DNA of 64,000 nt from Ophioderma brevispina (lineage: Eukaryota; Echinodermata; Ophiuroidea; Amphilepidida; Ophiodermatidae). Position numbers and translations under genes: made by a program. The stretch covers positions 1 to 64,000 of the forward strand of contig JAMKCH010056889.1 in the NCBI GenBank assembly GCA_023653785.1. Direction: 5' to 3'. Positions within the stretch are counted from its first letter, which is position 1; every line of letters starts with the position of its first letter. Positions 1-13,905 of the stretch are shown here, piece by piece. The notes beneath the pieces were generated by a model. The model was not told where the DNA came from, did not search any database, and saw only the letters and a list, made by a program, of their open reading frames with translations.

Positions 1-2204
1 TGTACGGACTCATAGCCGCTTTCGACCAGTTCCGGAAAAGTCGAGGGCCTGTTATACACGAATCGAATTATTTCAAATTTGTGATATATCAGCGATGTGG
101 TCAAGTATACTCTTTCACTTATTGAATATAACACCCTCACTAGGACCGGTCCCCAAAGGACTGCAAAATATCTCAAAATGTTTTGTCATTTTACCGGAAA
201 AACTACCTACCACTTCCCCCAAACGTGGAGTGATTTAGTGTATTGTGCGCCCTGTGATTTGCGTGTTTCGAGCAAAATCGTCGAAATCCTGTAATCTTTT
301 GCAGAATCAAAGTGAGGCTGACGTTTGATTATTGATAGTCACTTTGATAAGCCTGAGCCTGACGTGAGGGCTCAAGTTCGGGGGGGAAACTGGGGAGCAA
401 TCACACATTTGGGAGAATCCTCATCCATGCCACCCTCTTTCATGTTTTTTTACTTGCCTCGGACACATTTTCTTGCATAAACATGAACATCTTATCCTTT
501 ATTTCTACTACAGGAGAAGAAAATTGTCTTGCATGCTTCATGCGCATTTCAACAAATCTGATGTCATTATTCATTATTGACCATTAAATTGTTCGACACT
601 TCGTAGCAAATCATTTTTTCTTCACCTTCCCCCGCCAATTCATGAATTGCTTTCCCTACTAATGCCCCTCCCCAACAAAAGATCATGGTGCCACCACTGG
701 CACTGCTATTAATTTTCTAGTAATTTCCCTAGTCACCTAAAGCACCACATTATTTCTTAATATGATGCAGGTAAACCTTAGAAGCGAGCGCACAGATACA
801 CTTCCCTTCTGTAATTATTTGCCAAAATGCACGCAGCAATTCCTAAAATTACCGTTTGGAAAATCCCAATGCCCAAATCAAAGCAGATAGTGTCCGGCCC
901 CCTTGTTTAAGTCGTATTTATTCTTCTACTTTTAGGCGAATAGTATGGAAGCTTGGTAAAAAAAATGTTTGTTTGCCGTAATCCAACCAGCCCTGACCAT
1001 ATAAAAAAAATCAGAAATATTTTTCGTCAAGATTCCTCTTTTACGTCCTAAACCAATGGCAACGTCAAAAATTAGGATTTCTTGGCCGCACATCCCTGAA
1101 GAAATTATGGTGAAGTTGTTTAACATATTTATGTATCCGTATTTACTTATTCCAGCAACGTTTTTAAACATGAGCACAACATCATTATATGTTTAATGTT
1201 AGAAAAAGTCCATAAAATAAATTTGCGAGAAAACAAAATAATCCAACATATGGAGAATTAAAATATATATATCTTGTTGAATTCGGACGACATTTAAAAT
1301 TACACCTAGTTTGCCAAGTTCCGTCGATTTATCTCCGTAGGAGTTAATGGTAGAACGAAAAGGGGGATCAAATGAGGGCGGTATTTTTTTACAACTGTCA
1401 GACTATAGATTTTCAATTAGTCAATTTAGTGTATACTGTTAGTCTATAAGAGCTTCGCTTCGCGCTTCGTTATTACCCACTCATACTAAATTTCTTTACA
1501 CACTATCAATGACCACAAATTTATCTAGACCCTAGTTGAGATTCAAGCAAGAAATTTTCTTGTATATTTTTTAAACATCTGTTTGCTGTCCACTGGTGCA
1601 TCATAAGTACTGTAAAGTAAGGAGGTATACTTAAATTAATAAATTAATTTCAGAAACTTCCCGAAACTGTTTACAACCATGGCATTTATGAAGTTTGTGT
1701 TTTAAGGTTGGTGTATTGGTAGATCTCCTGCACCAACATTAAAGTACCTATTTTGTTTAAAATAAGTTTAATAGGTAGGGCCAAAAGAAACCGTTTTCCC
1801 GTAGGTAGTTAAACATTTTTGCAAATGCATTAATTTTTTATTTTGGTTTATTTTATAAATAAACCAAGGTTAAAATGATTTTCCCAAAATGGCTCAATTT
1901 CGAGCCCAATAAGCTACATGTAACGTCATATGTAATGATTTTTTGTCTATCTTTGAGACCTTTTGTCACTGTCAAAATGCAGCTTTTGTCGCATTCATCA
2001 AATAACAACTGTGGGAAAATGACTCAAAATTCAAACCACAAGGCCTACTGGACACAAAAACTGTTGTGTTGTAATTATTATAATATTAAATATTATTTTT
2101 GGATATTATTATTATATGATGATGTGATGGTGATGGTGGTGATGGTGGTAGATGTCTTTTCGTTGTATTTTTTTTGAAAACTCTGTTATTTACAAATATG
2201 CAAG

Positions 2205-2405
2205 TGCTTCGCCGCTTTTTTTTTCTGGGGCGGGGAAAAGGGGGCACATATATTTTCAAGGGAAAGCCATATATTAAATTTGTTAGTATAGTATAATGGC
2301 CTAGTAACTCACAAATTTTTCAGGGGGGCAAGATCCCAAGGAGCTGCCCCTGGCCCCCCCACATGAGCTGCCCCCTTGCCCCCCACCCCCACCCCCCCGG
2401 CTACA
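2205..2405. repeat. G-run / C-run bounded repeat fragment
   Basis: A G-rich block (GGGGCGGGGAAAAGGGGGC, about 2227) is followed by a C-rich block (about 2340-2400). The same arrangement of a G-rich left side and a C-rich right side is seen at about 23274-23572 and 29100-29225. It looks like a foldback repeat family, but the ends are not clear in this copy. Confidence 0.4.
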
Positions 2406-3040
2406 CCTGCAAATATGCCAAGCTAGAAATTAGTATACATGCTGGGCAGCAGCAACAGGTAAGTTGAAGCAGGTAAGCTGAAGTTAAGCAAAAAAAAACA
2501 ATGCGCTCATTTCTTACATTTTTACTCCAATTTTTTTAAAAAATGAAAATTCGGCATGCGAAGGGGCAGAAAACTGAAAAGTGGTTTAAAAAACCGCATT
2601 TCGGCATTAAGCCCCCCCCAAAAAAAAATGCATTTCATGGTTGATTTTTTCCACATTTCTTCTGCAAACAAACCTTTTTAGTGGCCTCTAAGCAGAATGC
2701 AGGTCAGACATAAGCAATAAAGAAAAGGAAATTTATAATACAAGTAAAAGCAAGATAAAGGATTTTGTTTTAGGACAACCAAAAACCATTTAAAATGTCC
2801 AACAATCAATCACAGCAATATAGGGGAAAAAAATTATGGCCAATATGTTTTAAAATCACAAAACAGGAAATCATACCATTATATCACTCGGTTTGGTAAT
2901 AAATAGAGAAGAGGTTGTGAATTTAAATGTTGAAAATTATAACTAAGGAATTGGAAAACTAGGTGCTAGTAAAAATCAAATATGCAAACAAAATTTTTCT
3001 ATGAGAAAAGACCAGAAGTTTAAAATAATTATGCTCATCA

Positions 3041-3165
3041 CCCCCAACGCCGCCATCATCAAACCATCATTCATCATCGCCGCCATCATTCATCACCATC
3101 GCGCCATCATCATCATCAGAATCACCTAATCATCGCCGCCATCTATCAATTCATCATCATCAAAA
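3041..3165. repeat. Imperfect CAT/CGC trinucleotide microsatellite
   Basis: The sequence is an irregular alternation of CAT and CGC triplets, beginning CCCAACGCCGCCATCATC and ending near AATTCATCATCATC. No open frame extends usefully beyond it, so there is no sign that it is coding. Confidence 0.75.
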
Positions 3166-5662
3166 CTAGTTCGGTACCGCAAAGCAGGGTTGTATCCCCC
3201 CCCGGGTAAAAACATAAGTGCGGGCATATCCAGTCTCCGCTGAGCACACGGAACATGGAACATTCAAGAGGGCAATTATGCATGCGACGTTTAAAAACAC
3301 ACATATGCCCATTTAGAGCAATATCACAGGGTTAAATGTTAAACTTAAGGCACGTGCGGTAGTGCTATCAATGCGATTACTCACGTTTGAAGGAAAATCA
3401 GCAATTTTCTTCTGCTCCTATCCATGTGTCGGGCTCATATCGCCAGAGCAGCGGCCCCATTGATGTTTACAAAAGACTCGAGGATGCCAGCGAACGACTG
3501 TGACAGGATGCGATCACCGTTGGCAATTTTCCACTTCGTTCATCACGCTCTGTTTGGAGCTTCTGATGCGAATATTCTATAATTCGGATAGTAAACAAAG
3601 GGAGTAGAAACCATTGATCAACGTGAGAACGTAGCAGGCGTCAGTAAGTATTTCTTCCCTTTGTTGTACCGTCCCGACGAAGTTCGGGAGGGGAGGGGGA
3701 GGGGACTATAAAATTGACATGGCTCCGTTCCGTATGGCCGTTCCGTTTGGGGTCCGTCCGTTATGTATGTCTCGTAGTCCGATGATAAAATGTTAACCGG
3801 GGATGGAACATTTGGGCCTATCTTTTTTCTGGATGAGGTAGAGTAGCCAAATTAACTTGGTATGTTGTAGGAGGGGATACCCCAACTCACCTTGTAATTC
3901 ATCCCAGGATCCTACCTGGGTTCTGTCAGGGGGTTCGGGAATTAAAAGGTCACAAGGGAAAAAAGGTCCAATATTGGCACAGAAAATGTCAACATTGTGT
4001 ACAATTTCATGGAGTTCCGTAAGGGGCTACGATGATGTAAACTGGTTCAAAAGAAGCCAGGTTGACGAGTTCCCAACCTGATTAGATTTTGGTTGTATTG
4101 TATTTGTAAATATGCTAATTAAGTATCTAATTTGCTAATTGATTGAAAATTTTTGCTACAAGTTTTCGAGGTCTGTAAGGCGTTTAAAGGAATGTGAACT
4201 TGGTGGACGGAAGCGGGCTGATGAGTTCTCAAACTGATTAGATTGCTGTGGACATTTTTTTTAGTTATGGTGTTACTCGTGGGTCATTTCTTTGGGTTCC
4301 AGCCCCTTCAGCCTGTTGTACATTCTTGGGAAAATGTGAACATAGAAAAAAATACGTAAAAATTCAATGTTTCGCCGCTTTCAAGAACACCGGATGGGCC
4401 CAAATTTAAAATGTGCTCACATGGATTTTTTTCCAAAAATAGTGTTGCCAAATTAGTAAATATCATTTTTTACCTAAAGTTATGTGATTTTCGGATTTTT
4501 GCCATGATGAATTTAAGATTTCTGAGTCATTTTCTTGATGAGTAACCATTTTTTTTTCAAGTTCTTTTTGGCGAACTAGTGATGGCCAAATTTAAGGGTG
4601 GACTGGTGCAATTTTAGTTGTCACTTAGTTGATTGCGATATCGGCGGGGACCCCTATTTTACGCATCGCGTTAAATACGAGTTCGCCTGTTTCATTTTAA
4701 ACGCCACAATTTAGACATAGTTACTATTCACAGAATTGCTACTAAACGGTTTACTACAGCTCAAAGATATTTAGAAACGGAAAGTATTTGCTTAAAGGAA
4801 TTTGAAGAGCACATTAGTGGGTAATTGTTCACTCCCGTCAGAAAAACCGGAATTCGTGAGGTAGAGGGTATTGATCGGCCACATAATCAAAACCAGAAAT
4901 GTAGCAAGCTAAAAAACTATCTGTTGACTCTGAAAATAGACCTGTAAAACCGAAAAAAAAGTTTTTTGAGCTTAAAAAAAAGATTTTAAGGAAACAAATA
5001 ACTCTTGAAAATAGCATAAACACCATTCACCTCTATGCTAAATGACCCTTATTTAAAACATCCCAAACACCCCCCCAGCTAACCGCCTTCAAAAATCTAA
5101 GACGGGTATTTCCTTTAGATAATGCTACAATTAGGTAAACACCCCAGGGATTTTCCCCCGCTTCCATCTCGTGCAATGTGCCCACTGCCGACTATGAAAA
5201 GTTGCAATGGAGCTGCCAAAGTACTCCCCAGATTTCACTTGTGTCTTACCATCGAAATGACAAATAGGGGCATATAACTGGTTAAAATAAAATCTCTAAA
5301 CTGTCAGTCGCTTGGGTTTCAGATTTGTCGGATGACCGGGAAAAGGTATGAAAAACGGGGTATAGAATTGATTACATGATATAAGATACGTGATAAAATT
5401 TAAAATCTAAAACGTACTCGTTCTCCTAGGAAACCATGCTTTGACTTCGTCTGTGCACACAGAAGATAAGTACTAAATCATCATATTATACATAAAAGAC
5501 GGCGTATTCGGCTTATTCACTTCAGGTGTTATCTCATACATTGCCATTGGTAAGCATGCCAAATATGTTAAAAAAAGGGGGTTCGAGAAAAATTGGGGGC
5601 GCTTCTTCCTGGAACTCTTCCTCATGTTTTTAATTATTACCATTTTAAGGATTATACTATGG

Positions 5663-5852
5663 TTAACATAAGGCAGCTATACTTTGATGCACGAAATAAG
5701 ACGACTCAATAGCGACATTTGCAAAAAAAAAAGGCAGTGCAGGGCTTTTAGAATGGGGTCTTGTAACCTTTCATTGATCTTAGTATCAATATTTATAATT
5801 AAGGCAGCCATTTTAAGCCATTTCGTGTGTCAAAATTAGCTGCCTTATGACA
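5663..5852. repeat. Small inverted repeat (possible MITE remnant)
   Basis: The left arm reads CATAAGGCAGCTATACTTTG and the right arm, reverse-complemented, reads CATAAGGCAGCTAATTTTGA. Both continue into an ACACGAAAT/GCACGAAAT-like segment. The arms are about 35 bp and the spacer about 115 bp. No flanking duplication was identified. Confidence 0.4.
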
Positions 5853-8065
5853 ATGGCCATTTTGCTCTAAAAAGTAGGGGCTTTAAAAAGGGTCTTCAAA
5901 CCTTCAAATAGACACTATTGAACTATTTGAATATGGCACCATTTAACCCACATATAAAAGGTATGTGTCAAATAGGCGGCTTGATGAAAATGCGTATTTT
6001 GCTTATTGAACACTTTCTAATGACCGGTGGACTCCATTAAGACGAAGTCCGATTTGATTGAAATTTTTTGATGGTATTTATTTTGATAGTGGCCACACAA
6101 TATGCTATGAACAAAAATCAGAAAGAAGTTTTTAAAAAAGGGGCTTATAGATGCACCCTACCTAGCGTATTTCAAAATGTGTTAAATTGCCAGTGCCGAG
6201 GAACATTATTCGGCAGGATAAAAATGGACATTGCCACCCTTTATTGCTATTCTTTACCCAAATAAATGACAAAATAACAAAAAACCTGGCAAATTTCTTA
6301 CTAAATTTCGTAAAAGTTGTTTAAATCTTTACATCCCAAACCTGTTTCCTCCGCGTTAGGTTAGAGAGTGGTGCTATCGTGATGGTGGACACGCTGCCGA
6401 AAAGAATATGATCGCTCTGCATCATGCACTAAGGTAATTGCGATTCCCATTATCGCAGATAATGGGCAGAGTAACTAACCAATCAAAGATCGTGCTAAAT
6501 TGAATAATGCAGGCCTTTGCAGGGCGGATCAAGGATTTCTCAATAGAGTACTCTTAGTAAAGTCAAAATTCTGGAAAAGACGGGGAGGGGGGGGGGGCTA
6601 TACGCCCGCAAAACAGGTCATTATTCGCATTATTCTACAAGTCCCCGATCATCATTTTCCTTGTGACGTTACACGGTGCCCGGGGCGTTAAATAAAGATA
6701 AATCCACAGTGCGTCCGGCGCCATGTGTGGCGCTAGACTGTCCCACAGTCTAGGCTCTGTCTCCGGATCATGGGCACAGTAGGTTCAACTGAAATAAAAT
6801 AAACTATTTACAACAGTCGCACTCACCAACACGATTGCATATAAATGTATACACAAGACGAGTCTTAAAAGGACAATCTTCTGCATTATTGTAGTGCAAC
6901 AATTTGGAAATGAAGACAAACAAATGAGTTTTGTAACATATATTGGTATGAATCTATGAAAGGTATCAAATTCATAATATCAACCTTTAGGTGAAACAAA
7001 AGACATTCGTGTTATGTTACTTTTTCTGATACATCTTTATTATTTGAAGTAGAAATCGCATGGCATGGAACACCAAGCTTCAGGTTTACCATATTCCTTT
7101 TAAAGGAACTTCTTATCTAGTGCAAAGGCAAATCACTATTGTGTAGTAATACCGGTCATCCATTACTGTACAAAAAGTTGTGCCTGTTACCACACTTGAA
7201 AATTAGTATGCTTTAATGAAATAGTCCCTGCTATCAGTCGTTCAAATATAATACAAAACAATGTATATCTGTACCACAATTGTATCTTATAAGTGGAAGT
7301 ATTATTTTGGATATAAATGGCTATAGAAGTCATTCTACAGTTTAATTGTAAGCAAAATTTGCATATCTGACCCAGCCAATCAGAAAAAACTGTTACATAG
7401 CTACCTTTAGGTAGGGCCTAGTCTCATTTATGCAAGCAGGGAATGGCACTAATCACTAGTGGTGCAAGTCGGGCTATGTATATCACTGACCATGCCCATG
7501 CATGGAAATATGAAGACTCTTGAAACTCAACAACTATCATACATCTGAGAAAGTGTAACATAGATGGAGCTGTAATACACACAATTAAGAACTGTAGTCC
7601 ACTGCATGAGGGTTGGTCAATTCAGGATTAATCTTCTGCCCTGCAGAAGAAAAATCAACACCTAAAATCCTTTAAAAAATCATATCACTGGCCCTCCCTG
7701 GACCCTTGGACATCGTCCTTTTAATACTGTCTGACGAGCCTTTTTTAACCCCAATAGGCCGCCCATACATGAAAACAACTGTACACACACGGATTGACAA
7801 TTAAACAATACCACTCGGCACGCCGAGACTGTTGAATCCTTTTAGGAAAGTGTGTCAGATCAGTGCAACGCTCTGCAGTGAACTATCTGTCAATCATGTT
7901 CGCCGAAAAAGAACACATCCTCCCACACTATTTATTTCAAATTCCTCCACGGGATGTCAATCACATGTGCCAGATTCAAAGGTCAAAACATCAATAGGAC
8001 TCCAATCAAGTAAGCCCAATGCAGAACTGCAAGTGGTTCCTGTCCAGCATGGACCCCCCACGCCC

Positions 8066-10830
8066 TGTGTGCTATTGCGGACAATGCGCCCTGGACACAG
8101 GATAGCCCGGGCCAATGGATTCACCATCGATTCGCCGTGGACAGACGATCCGTGGCACGCCTTCGAGGGTAAGTAAGGTAATCCCTCAAGCCAAAAAGGC
8201 CAAGTCCTTTGAGCCCTGGCACAGGGAGGCCGTCGCAAGGGAACAAGGGACATCCAGTCCCCCCAAGTTTCTCTCTGAGAAGCACTCTCGGTCCGGGTAT
8301 CAGGGAGTCCTTTTCCCTCAAGCGTGCCCCCCAAGGGGGAAGCACAGAGGGGTAGGCCCAGGGACCTCCCCATTCGAACCACCCTGACTTCCGCATCGTG
8401 CGATTCTCCCCGCTATTTCCTGAAGAGGTCCTAAAGAGAACTCCCCGTGTGCGCGGCTCCTCAAAAAGGACCCCCCAGGTTCGACCCGCCAGCCTAAGCT
8501 GGGCAGTCGAATGACAAGAAGGAGGTCCAGTCACGGACGCGGCGTCAGGCCGTTCAAGAGGCCGACCCAAAATGGCGCCCGCGTGCGACGTGGTCGATGA
8601 GCTCCAGACCAGGGTGATCCTGGACCATTCCCTCGCGGGTAAAGGCCCTCAAGGCCAGCCCCAGGTCGAGGCTCAAGGTCCAGGCAGGCGCCCAGGTCGA
8701 GACCAGGACTCAGGGCGGGACCTCGACCGGGGGGTAATCCTGGACTCATCTCCCCACTCGGGTGCGGATCCCGAGCCCCAGCCCCATGGTTCGATCTCAT
8801 TTCGGGGATGCCCAGGGTCCGTGGTCGAGACCCAGTCGGAGACCCTACCAGGTCGCTCCCTAGACCAGCTCCCTTGAGAACAGGCATTCAGGCAGTTCTA
8901 GTTCGAGCTCAGGTCGGGGATCCCAGGTAATGGTCGAGACCCAGGTCGTAGACCCGAAAACCCTTATCGCTCCCTAGAACAGCTTCCCTTGGGGAGCATT
9001 CAAGGCCATTCCCAGTTTCGAGCCCCTGGTCCGGAGTGGAGCTCAGACGTGACTACGACAGGTGAACCCTGATCAGCTCTCCCGGGGTAGGCTTTGAAGT
9101 CCCCGGCCACAGGTGAGTTCTTGATCCAGCCGGGACCCAGGTCGAGGCCCGGGCTCAGGTTTGAGACGTCGACCAGTTCTTTCTAAGAGCAGCGTCCGAG
9201 ATGGGACCTCATCCCCTGTCTCCCAGGACATATAGAACTCTTCCCCGTCTGGAATGGAGATTCTCCTCAAGAGCCGGACCTCCATGCCTTGTCTGGAGAC
9301 CCGAACCCGTCACCCAAGGGTACCGGTATTCTTAATCTATTTCGACAGCTGGCAAACCCTCTGTCATGGGTAAGCTCTCCCTCATCCTTGATGTAATGAG
9401 CCGAGCCAGAGGCCCCTGCCCCAAAACGCAAAGCCTCCCACCCGCACAAGCGGAGCTCGCCGGCTAAGAAAAAGAACCGCCTCCCACAGGGTCATGAGGA
9501 CGCTATCAAGCAGTGAAGCTAGCGATAGTGAGCTCTTTTCGGGGGATTAAGAGTCGCCGTCCCCCTCCACCTCGAAAAGGGGAGAGGATGGAGCTGATCC
9601 GAGGAGGAGCCCCCTTCCCCGCTCCTCTTTCGAGGATGGTTGGGTCGACGTTTCCACCCTTACAAACACCCGACACAAGACAGGTCGGAATGGGGGTGGA
9701 CCCGACCCTCTGCAGTATCTTCCCCCCGGAGTATTCCAGGGCGGGACCAGGCGTTGACCTGGTCGACGTACGAACCAGTCCCTACCATACAACATAAGAG
9801 ATCCTAGCGTGCCACCTTCCAGGTCTAGTGGGACCAGACTGGTCCTCCCTCCGACTGTACGGTCGATTGGAGATCAATCCCAACTCTCCATCGCCCCCCC
9901 ACATGGTCCTAGACGAGAGGGTGGTTGGGGGTACGAGCTTAACGCCGTTCCCCCCTCTGTAATGGCAAGGTCCTCAAGGCGAAACCTTGTCCTGCCCTCT
10001 CATTCCTCCACAAAGTCCGTGAGAACCAGGCAATCCGGACCAAGCCGCAGAGCCGTTTCCTGCCCTTGGGCGAATCCCCCTGGGCATCCATGGCACAGGG
10101 TTTCACTCACCTCTGCAGTCGACTACGAACTCCACGGCCTCACGCCCTCCGCCGGTGACCGCCCCCCAGGGGTCGCGGGTCCCGCGGATGGAGACTCTCC
10201 CACCAGGGAGCGTCACCCCACCGCACTACCATCCTAGGTCGCCGAGGCCGAGTCACGATTCTCCATGGATTACGAGACCCATGCAGAGCCTGGGGCGACC
10301 CATAGAGGGTCCCTCCATCGGCCTACGAGTCGTGGAAGGTCAGTTTTTGCGTGACCCCGATATTTGCGGGCAACATTTTACGCGGCGGTCCTCTTGGACG
10401 CCGCGCTGCGGTTCTCTCAGACGCCGGCTGCGGTTGGAGTTAAAGTCTCCCCCGCAGGTGGGGTCAGATCCGGGGGACAGCCCGTCCGCCCCATCCTCCG
10501 AGCTCAATGCCCCTTTCAACATTCGGTCAGGATCTTAAACAACCTTGACTCGGTACACTCCGAGGGGATGGTGGTTCGGGACAGCCGTCCCAGAGCTGTA
10601 AGAGGACACTCCCTACCTGGTTACACCGCTTGGCCCAGAGCCTGCCCTCCGGCAGATGTCTCGGGATCGGAACTCGAGGTGCGTCCCCTTTCAAAACTCT
10701 CTCCCGGGTCTCGGGCGCTGGTGGTAAATCTCGACCCCCTCCCCATTCCGTGTTCAACCATGGAATACGGAGCGGGACCGGCGAGCTGCGGGCGTTTGCT
10801 CCCTGGCTAGGGACGGCCTACGCCTGATCA
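8066..10830 (+). pseudogene. DIRS gag-like ORF1 region, fragmented
   Basis: The region starts near ATGGACCCCCCACGCCC (about 8049). The translated start has a Cys/Gly-rich stretch (CYCGQCALDTG) that resembles the short cysteine motif at the start of many DIRS ORF1 proteins. After that the coding potential is Arg/Pro/Ser-rich and broken across all three frames, with no single long frame. Frequent GGTCGAG and CAGGTCG words in 8.6-9.2 kb suggest internal low-order repetition. The identification depends on position upstream of the reverse transcriptase more than on sequence similarity, so the extent and start are uncertain. Confidence 0.5.
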
Positions 10831-11339
10831 ACGCCCAACAGTTGGTTTCTCCCACCTGGCACGTTCCCTAATGGAGCCGGACAGGTCGTCTTTCCAAAGC
10901 CGCCACTGACAGGACGATCAACGTGGTATTGGACCTTAATCACGTGGTCGCCGGAGCATTTCGCGCAGTATAATGCGCCAGTTCGGTGAGATCTAGACTC
11001 CAGTTGGTCGCCTAGCCTTGAACTTCATGGACTCCCATGAAATGCTCGATGCGCCCCTGGGGAAAAACTCTTTTCGGAGGTCAATGGCCTCCCCGCCAGA
11101 CTAAAGAGCAGGAGCGAAGAGCCGCTTTCGGCGACAAAAGCTGGGACCTCAGGCGCTACCCCCGATCAGGGCTACCAAGCCCCTCAGAACTAGGGAGGTG
11201 GCACTGGTCGTAAAACGGGTAAACCCAGCAGTAAGAGACAGAGATCTAGAGGTAAACGCAGAAGGTCGAGGTCAGCCCAAAGGCCGAGGGAGCCAAGGCG
11301 GCCGTGCAGGTCGTTTATGACTACCCAGTACAGCAATCT

Positions 11340-12030
11340 CGCCTCCATTATTTTCGCGGAGCGTGCAGCAGTGACGCTTCAGACCCTTTGGTCCTAGATG
11401 TGGTAACCAGGGAACCGCATAGAGTTCACAGCCCACCCTCCCCCATTCATAGAGGTGAGGTTCACTCCTCTTCCAAGAGAACACTGCCAACGGGACCCGC
11501 TCCGCAAGAGAAGCTGGCCAAACGTGCCGTGATATGCCTCTCGCTTCCAATCAAAGAGGGCTTCTACTCTACCTTCTCCATAACCACAAAGAGAGTCGGG
11601 GAGTGGAGCCCATCCTTGAATCTGAAACCCTTTGGAACAGGTTCAGCAGGACCTCCACACTTTGTATGGAAACCCTGAAGACGTTCTGGGGGTCCTCCAA
11701 CAGGGACGGTGGGGGGCCACGTTGATTTGAGAGACGCAGGATCTCCACGTCCCGTGCACGACTATCACAGGGAAATGACTCCGTTTTGCCTTAGGAGGAG
11801 TGGTCTTACAGTTCCGAGTCCTGCCCTTCGGCCTGTCGACCCGCGCCAGGGACCTTCCCAAGGGTTGTGAAGGTGGTAGGGAGTAGTCCTCAGGCGAAGG
11901 GGCAGGACCAAGCTCCGTCTACGTAGACGACTGGCTACTGCTGGCGCCATCCTCGCAGAGGCTTCAAGCCTTTATCGAGGAGGTCATAGACCTGATAAGG
12001 TCTATCGGTTATTAACGTTCAAACCTGACA
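11340..12030 (+). pseudogene. DIRS reverse transcriptase, frameshifted
   Basis: Conserved blocks can be read in order by changing frame. SDPLVLDVVT lies near 11380, GFYSTF.ITTKR near 11565 and a LNLKP segment near 11615. RVLPFGLSTRA follows near 11815-11850 and YVDDWLLLAPSSQ near 11915-11955. The YVDD box is the polymerase catalytic motif, and LPFGL just before it is the usual upstream block in DIRS-type enzymes. At least four frameshifts separate the blocks, so no intact enzyme is encoded. The domain order and wording fit DIRS1-like elements of animals better than LTR or LINE polymerases. Confidence 0.85.
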
Positions 12031-12780
12031 AGTCAGCCCTCTAGAACTCCCAGAGGCCCCAGTTGTCTGGGAGCGAGTAGCCTCGGTCGTGGTGTCGTTC
12101 GACAGAGCAATCTTGGAGAGCAGGTCAGTCCCAGCTAGGCTATGGCTTCGGCTTCTTGGACTTTGGAAAGCCTCATCGGGACTGAAGCACTGGGTCGCCA
12201 GGACCAGGGGAAAGGGGATCTGGTCCAATGCTACCCCAAACATGACTGTAGTGACCTACCACAACAAGGAGGGGGGGAGAACCAAAGAGCCCCAGTCTCT
12301 GCAAGGAGGTAGTCAGGCTCCTAGAGGGTGCAGGGTCAACTAGGGCATTTGGCCTGCCGATAGCAGCACATGTACCAGGGGCTGGAGAATGTCCTAGCGG
12401 GACGCCCTCTCCCGGAAGGGCACGCACTGCCAGGCCATCGAAGTTGTGGAGGGGGGCATCAGTGCATGGCGCCTCCTGCGGCAGTCTGCGGTCAATTTTC
12501 AGAGGCTTACAGCATCACCACGTGGCCTATTCGCCTCCGCGCTGATCACCAGCTTCCGTGTCCTACTCATAGAGTCAAAGATCCAGAGCCGGTCGGGAAG
12601 CCAAATGTGCAGATGTCGGGGCATTGCCTAAGCATTTCCCCCCATTGCGATTTGATACGAGAGTACCGAGAAGTAGGCCCTCGGTCCAACAATTGCCTGG
12701 TTCGTTGGTGGCCCCCATGTGGCCGGCTAAGCTGTGGTTTCCACGACTTCTGGAGCTGCTAGTGGGGGACCCCGTCTTGC
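12031..12780 (+). pseudogene. DIRS RNase H / linker region, degraded
   Basis: This lies directly downstream of the polymerase box. A segment reading GIWSNATPNMTVVT (about 12214-12255) sits where RNase H begins in DIRS polyproteins. Near 12710-12780 the frame reads VAPMWPAKLWFPRLLELL, which matches the W-P-.-.-W-.-P-.-LL linker usually found before the recombinase in this group. The acidic catalytic residues of RNase H cannot be traced reliably because of frame breaks. Confidence 0.6.
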
Positions 12781-12879
12781 CTCCCTCAGCGAGGGGATCT
12801 GATAAGCGGTTCTCCAGCCGACCACGGTTCCGTCCTGGAGTGTACCATCCGCGCTATCAACCTGTAGGCGCATTTCCGC

Positions 12880-13905
12880 CAAACAATACACAGGCGGGAC
12901 TTTCTGAACAAGGCTGCGCGCTCACTGCTCAGGCAAGGCGGAGTTCAGTAACTTAGAGATCTCAGATTCTCGAATCGCCGGTTCTATAGAGTGGTGCCGC
13001 CAATCGAGGAAGAAAGAAATGGGATCCGCTGTCTGCGTCTGTAGGGCAGATCGGGGAATTCCTAACGGAATTTTCTGAGGGTCGGGCCGTCCAAACAGTC
13101 AGGTGCTACCCGCACCCACGGGGACTGGGGCGCTCATCGGGGACTTTGCAGAGACCGGCACCGTAGTCTCGAAGAGCCCGATCCTCACGAATCTGCTGAT
13201 GAAGGGAGTTTCGGTTCGTCCCCGGTTCGTTCACTCGGTACGGAGTGGGATCTACCGCTTGTGCTCCAGTTCTTAGCGTATGAGGATTTCAAGCCACTGC
13301 GAGGGCCAGCCTCCTGGATTATCTAGGAAAAAGACCTTTCTCTGGCAGTTGCTCCCGGGCGACTTGGGGTCGAATACATGCCTTGTCTTGACGAGCTCAC
13401 TTGCGGTGGTCGAAGGTCTCACACCACGCCCCGTGTTTCTCCCGGACCTGGCCTCCTTGGCTGCAGGACGGTCAGAGAAACCTTGGGGCCGGTCAGGGCA
13501 CTCTAAAATGGTACATTAAGCGTACCGAAGGGTCCCGGAAGAACACACAGTGTTCATCTCCACGGCCCCTCCATATGATCCCGCAGCGAAGAACGAAGAA
13601 CACAGCCGCTGGGTTGCCTCGACGATCCGAAGCGCACACCGAAAACATCATGATTGGTTGGTCGGCGCTGGGCTAGGTCCCCTGATGTACGTGCTCACGC
13701 CTTCTCCTGGGCATTTTACAAGGCTCTCAATCCAGGATATCATGATCTATAGTTGGAGTTCCGCAACCAGTTTCAGAGAGTTCTTGAGACGTTCGGTACG
13801 GGATGGGGATGTTGCTACTGCCAGCACTGTGTGCCAGCAGAAGTGAGGCAATCAAGAGGCTTAGGGAAGTCTCTCGGTGCGAGACGGGGATATGCTAGCG
13901 ATGGT
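12880..13905 (+). pseudogene. DIRS tyrosine recombinase, frameshifted
   Basis: Recombinase-like blocks follow the linker. WDLPLVLQFLA, near 13245-13275, corresponds to the usual WDL..VL.WL block. A stretch near 13310-13385 reads like the conserved 'ASGRR.SE' region (here APGRLGVEYMPCL). Later segments near 13560-13625 and 13690-13735 read RWVASTIR and DVRAHAFSWAFYKA; the latter sits where the H-x-x-R box (HDLR.VAASMAF type) is expected. The R/H/R/Y catalytic set cannot be confirmed because the reading frame changes several times. This domain is what separates DIRS elements from LTR retrotransposons. Confidence 0.75.

Larger units (their letters stand above)
1..7900. other. AT-rich non-coding stretch, no gene recognised
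   Basis: Reading frames here are short, lack recognisable domains and look random. The stretch holds scattered repeats listed separately. A segment at about 846-897 (AAATCCCAATGCCCAAATC and flanks) recurs at about 15090-15135, so it belongs to a dispersed repeat. Related short segments also occur at about 4060-4100 and 4225-4250 (CTGATTAGATT). I see no tRNA, rRNA or convincing exon. Confidence 0.6.

Noticed and set aside
7957..10757. Many overlapping frames of 60-150 codons on both strands
   Set aside because: GC-rich sequence has few stops by chance. Only the + strand fragments in DIRS order make sense.
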